A DNA stretch of 64,000 nt from the NCBI GenBank assembly GCA_029570205.1, contig JAKQSI010000051.1, positions 45,952 through 109,951 on the forward strand, in the 5' to 3' direction. The notes under the pieces were generated by a model. It was not told where the DNA came from. It saw nothing but the letters and a program-made list of their open reading frames with translations, and did no database searches. Positions 61,786-64,000 of the stretch are shown piece by piece. Source of the DNA: Candidatus Omnitrophota bacterium (GTDB taxonomy: Bacteria > Hinthialibacterota > Hinthialibacteria > Hinthialibacterales > JAKPRU01). How positions within the stretch are numbered: position 1 is the stretch's first letter; each line of letters starts with the position of its first letter. A program made the position numbers and the translations under genes.

Positions 61786-62139
61786 TTACCTCCCCCGAAG
61801 ATCGGGGGAGGTCAGGTGGGGGTTGACAGGAGACCCGATAGATTCCCGGCAAAATCCCGCATCCCCCTGTATCGCAATCTCTACTTTCGGCCACCTTGCT
61901 CGGACCCGCTCCACGATCCGCGCCACCCACTCCGCCACCGTGTGTTCAATCCGTTCCGCATCCCGTGAATCCCGAAAACACCCGCTGAACTGCCGGAGAA
62001 TCCCACACCGCTGTTCCTCTTCCCGCAACAGCAGCCCGCCTGCGTCCGATGTGATCCTTCCCTCGTCAAACAAGGCCACCAGTTCCGGTTTCTCCAATGG
62101 TTGAAAATCGAACAACGTCCCTGTACACTCTGTTCTCAT
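61786..62139 (-). pseudogene. IS1380-family transposase relic, internally deleted
   Basis: The 117-residue frame starts like IS1380-group DDE transposases (LFDFQPLEKPELVALFDEGR, then ITSDAGGLLLREEEQRCGIL and a CFRDSRDAERIEHTV segment). After IEHTV the sequence jumps to AEWVARIVERVRARWPKVEI and GDAGFCRE, which in intact family members lies much further on, around the second catalytic region. Several hundred bases in between are therefore missing, yet the frame is preserved. The homology ends at about 61846; the remaining codons read through the hairpin at 61788. A complete transposase is over 400 residues, so this cannot be active. An 8-bp inverted repeat (ATAAAGTT/AACTTTAT) is just upstream at 62162. 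Confidence 0.82.
61788..61812. repeat. 11-bp hairpin ACCTCCCCCGA-AGA-TCGGGGGAGGT
   Basis: This perfect palindrome occupies the left edge of the transposase relic and gives it its terminal codons. It is the strongest member of the C-run/G-run palindrome set in the window. It sits just after the PPC/propeller gene and could slow transcription, though no T-run follows on either strand. Confidence 0.65.
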
Positions 62140-62268
62140 ACAGTCACCTGCCTGGCACAGGATAAAGTTCTATTTCAACTTTATTCCATAAGAGGTGACC
62201 TTTAAAAATGGCTGCCGCGAGGAATCCGGGGTAGGTCAGCAGAAAATGAAAGAAAGGGACTTTTTCGG

Positions 62269-63186
62269 GTGTACCGGCCATATATTCTATTGCTGGTTAC
62301 TTTGCTGCCGATCGAGGCACTGCACGGGACAGCCGAAGGAGAAGACGGCCCGGAACGATCCCATCACCCAGTCCCTGCGGTCGAGGTTGGCGCGTCCCTG
62401 GTCGGGTTTGTCAGTTGGGAGCCGGACAATCCGCCGGGTTCACCAGCCATGTTTCGCCACATGGGAACCGGATTCCTGGCGACCAACACCGGCTGGATTC
62501 TCACCCTGGAACATGTTCTGGCCTCCAATCCGGAAGGAGCTACGTTCTCCGTGCTGGCATTTATCGGTCCCAACAAGGTCACGGAACTCCCGGTTATCGA
62601 GGGGCCGATTTATCAGCCGAACATTGATCAGAGCATCGGGATGGCTCTTCTGAAGGTGGGTCGTGTTCCTCCGCAATTGCACCCGGTCGCGTTCGGGTAT
62701 AATTACACCATGGCCCCCGACAATACCCTCAATCTCACGAATGGGATTTATCCGGGTGATGAGGTTGGTGTGTACGCCACGCTTCAGGAGATTCTGCAAA
62801 CCTTTCCGAAGAGAGTCTCCATCATTCGTCCCTATGTCCGTAAAGGAATTGTCAGTGCGATCTCGTACTATAATGAGATGGAATCGTTCTATTTTCTTGA
62901 TCTTGTCGGATTCTCTGGATATAGCGGAGGGCCGGTTTTCCGCTGGGAGGACGGCGGAGTGATCGGAATCGTTACGAGTCTGGAGGCTCGTCAACAGCAA
63001 ATCGAACAGGAAGGGAGTAAAAATCCGGTGGACACCTATTGGATGCACGGGGTCCGTGCTGTGCCGGTCAACCGGTGCATCCAGGAACTCTTGAGCCGTG
63101 GCGAAATGGTTCGATTTATCGACCCGAATACAGGGGAACGATTTCAGTATTCCTACGCGAACGGTCGTCAACCCGCAGGCAAATAA
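62269..63186 (+). CDS. Secreted trypsin-like serine protease
   Basis: The 305-residue product has a signal peptide (about residues 1-22, PYILLLVTLLPIEALHG) and a chymotrypsin-fold domain. The triad is visible: His in GWILTLEHVLAS, Asp in NIDQSIGMALLKV and Ser in FSGYSGGPVF (G-x-S-G-G-P). No PDZ domain follows, so it is closer to stand-alone trypsin-like peptidases than to DegP. The start is a GTG (MYRPY) with GAAAGGGA about 9 bases upstream; no in-frame ATG is well placed. It is preceded by the IS relic and followed by nrdR after 92 bases. Substrates are unknown; an extracytoplasmic role in protein turnover or signalling is expected. Confidence 0.82.
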   Translation: MYRPYILLLVTLLPIEALHGTAEGEDGPERSHHPVPAVEVGASLVGFVSWEPDNPPGSPAMFRHMGTGFLATNTGWILTLEHVLASNPEGATFSVLAFIGPNKVTELPVIEGPIYQPNIDQSIGMALLKVGRVPPQLHPVAFGYNYTMAPDNTLNLTNGIYPGDEVGVYATLQEILQTFPKRVSIIRPYVRKGIVSAISYYNEMESFYFLDLVGFSGYSGGPVFRWEDGGVIGIVTSLEARQQQIEQEGSKNPVDTYWMHGVRAVPVNRCIQELLSRGEMVRFIDPNTGERFQYSYANGRQPAGK

Positions 63187-63278
63187 TCGGATCGCTCCCG
63201 ACTGGTCATAATCCCTTTCCTCTTGTAGACTCATCGCCGGCATATAAGAACCGGAGCGTCGGACTGGAGAATAGAACC

Positions 63279-63749
63279 ATGAAATGCCCCTATTGCGGCT
63301 CCAACGATGACCAGGTGGTGGATTCGCGAAATATGAATGAGGGCGAGATAATCCGTCGCCGTCGCAAGTGCCTTTCCTGTCAGAAACGGTTTACAACTTA
63401 TGAACGGATCGAAGAAATTCGCCTGATGGTTATCAAGCGGGATGAACGTCGCGAACTGTACAGTCGGGATAAGATCATCAAGGGGATCCGTACCGCCTGT
63501 CAGAAACGGCCCATCTCGGAACAGCAGATTGAAGAACTTGGGTTGGCGGTCGAGCGAACGTTGTTTCGGCTGAATGAGCGTGAGGTTCCTACCTCGGTAA
63601 TCGGTGAAGAGGTCATGCGCCTTCTGCATGAACTGGATCAGGTGGCCTATGTCCGGTTCGCATCGGTCTATCGGCAATTTAAAGATATCAACCAGTTCCT
63701 GCACGAACTTCGCCAGATGATGGAACCGGCGGATTCGGAGAGGAAATGA
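63279..63749 (+). CDS. nrdR: Transcriptional repressor NrdR
   Basis: NrdR represses ribonucleotide reductase genes in response to ATP/dATP. The 156-residue product has the N-terminal zinc ribbon (MKCPYCGSNDDQVVDSR with a CLSCQKRFTTYE pair, C-x2-C...C-x2-C) and the ATP-cone domain (about 50-140: LMVIKRDERRELYSRDKI, then AVERTLFRLNEREVPTSVIG). It is full length. GGAGA lies 9 bases before the ATG. Its stop overlaps the following nuclease gene by 4 bases. No nrd gene is in the window. Confidence 0.96.
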   Translation: MKCPYCGSNDDQVVDSRNMNEGEIIRRRRKCLSCQKRFTTYERIEEIRLMVIKRDERRELYSRDKIIKGIRTACQKRPISEQQIEELGLAVERTLFRLNEREVPTSVIGEEVMRLLHELDQVAYVRFASVYRQFKDINQFLHELRQMMEPADSERK

Positions 63750-64000
63750 CGGAACCGATCCAACCCCATGATCGATTTTTCCGCAGCGCCTTCTCGAAAC
63801 GGGAAACAGTGGAGGACATTGTTTTCAGCAACCTTCCAGAGATCGCGGCGCACCTGATGCCGGGGACATTCGAGAACACCGACGAAACATTCGTGAATGA
63901 GGAATTGCGCAAATATGTTTCGGACATGCTGTATCGGGCCAAACTGCGGGATGGGGAGGATGCGTACATTTATATTTTGTTTGAGCACAAAAGCCGACCG
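63746..64000 (+). CDS. Partial gene, Rpn-family PD-(D/E)XK nuclease/transposase-like
   Basis: The gene runs off the right edge; only 85 codons are visible. The start resembles Rpn (recombination-promoting nuclease) proteins: H-D-R-F-F-R-S-A-F, then EIAAHLMPGTFE. The PD-(D/E)XK active-site core follows as S-D-M-L-Y-R ... Y-I-L-F-E-H-K-S. Members are DNA-cleaving enzymes thought to act in horizontal transfer or phage defence. It starts in an ATGA overlap with nrdR, which suggests cotranscription. Whether it is complete beyond the window cannot be judged. Confidence 0.8.
   Translation, partial: MTEPIQPHDRFFRSAFSKRETVEDIVFSNLPEIAAHLMPGTFENTDETFVNEELRKYVSDMLYRAKLRDGEDAYIYILFEHKSRP

Noticed and set aside
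1..64000. tRNA or rRNA genes and riboswitches
   Set aside because: No cloverleaf-like intergenic segment with a TTCRA arm, rRNA stretch or recognisable riboswitch core was found by eye; a tRNAscan and Rfam search would be decisive.

Overview
The window looks like a chromosome segment of an uncultivated, Gram-negative (diderm) bacterium of moderately high GC. Diderm markers are an LptF/LptG-type permease, a tolQ-tolR-tolA/tonB-tolB cluster, several lipobox proteins and a PpiD-like chaperone. The Tat-tagged sugar oxidoreductases, an archaeal-type aspartate-semialdehyde dehydrogenase, a one-chain glycyl-tRNA synthetase and dispersed hairpin repeats are reminiscent of candidate phyla such as Sumerlaeota, Hydrogenedentes or Poribacteria, or of Planctomycetes. 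That placement is inference; no rRNA or tRNA gene was seen.

Layout. 0-9 kb: a partial lipoprotein, a large flavin/iron-sulfur oxidoreductase fusion, a 13-copy hairpin array, rnd, smpB, an LPS export permease, asd and a possible ACT-domain protein. 9-21.4 kb: a sugar and sugar-acid locus with a Tat-exported GH29-like fucosidase, an SDR, two Gfo/Idh/MocA dehydrogenases, an MFS transporter, a complete TctCBA transporter, a Tat-tagged D-galactonate-dehydratase-like enolase and a DapA-like aldolase. Between these lie a group II intron domain V relic and nikR. 21.6-31.5 kb: a very long PpiD-like protein, glyQS, a PilZ protein, a DUF115 protein, a Gly-rich secreted protein, a pseudopilin and a DUF3568 lipoprotein.

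31.7-49.7 kb: an SGNH hydrolase and HAD phosphatase pair, then a LysM/coiled-coil lipoprotein leading the tol cluster and a polysaccharide deacetylase. Next come an ABC ATPase with a glycosyltransferase, another Tat-tagged Gfo/Idh/MocA protein, a DUF2283/nuclease-like pair, carA, a second glycosyltransferase, a 14-copy hairpin array, tpiA, an M48 protease and a KamA-family radical SAM aminomutase.

50-64 kb: the least explained part is a two-gene operon. A giant protein of about 2,426 residues with an ATP-grasp-like C-terminal region overlaps by 4 bases a 469-residue second ATP-grasp-like protein. I could not place either in a named family. It is the best candidate here for an undescribed system. 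Downstream are a secreted PPC/beta-propeller protein, an internally deleted IS1380-type transposase relic, a trypsin-like protease, nrdR and the start of an Rpn-type nuclease gene.

Two families of short palindromic units (core ACAGGC-N6-GCCTGT and GCCAGGC-N6-GCCTGGC) form the two arrays and a small cluster that supplies the last codons of the DUF115 gene.
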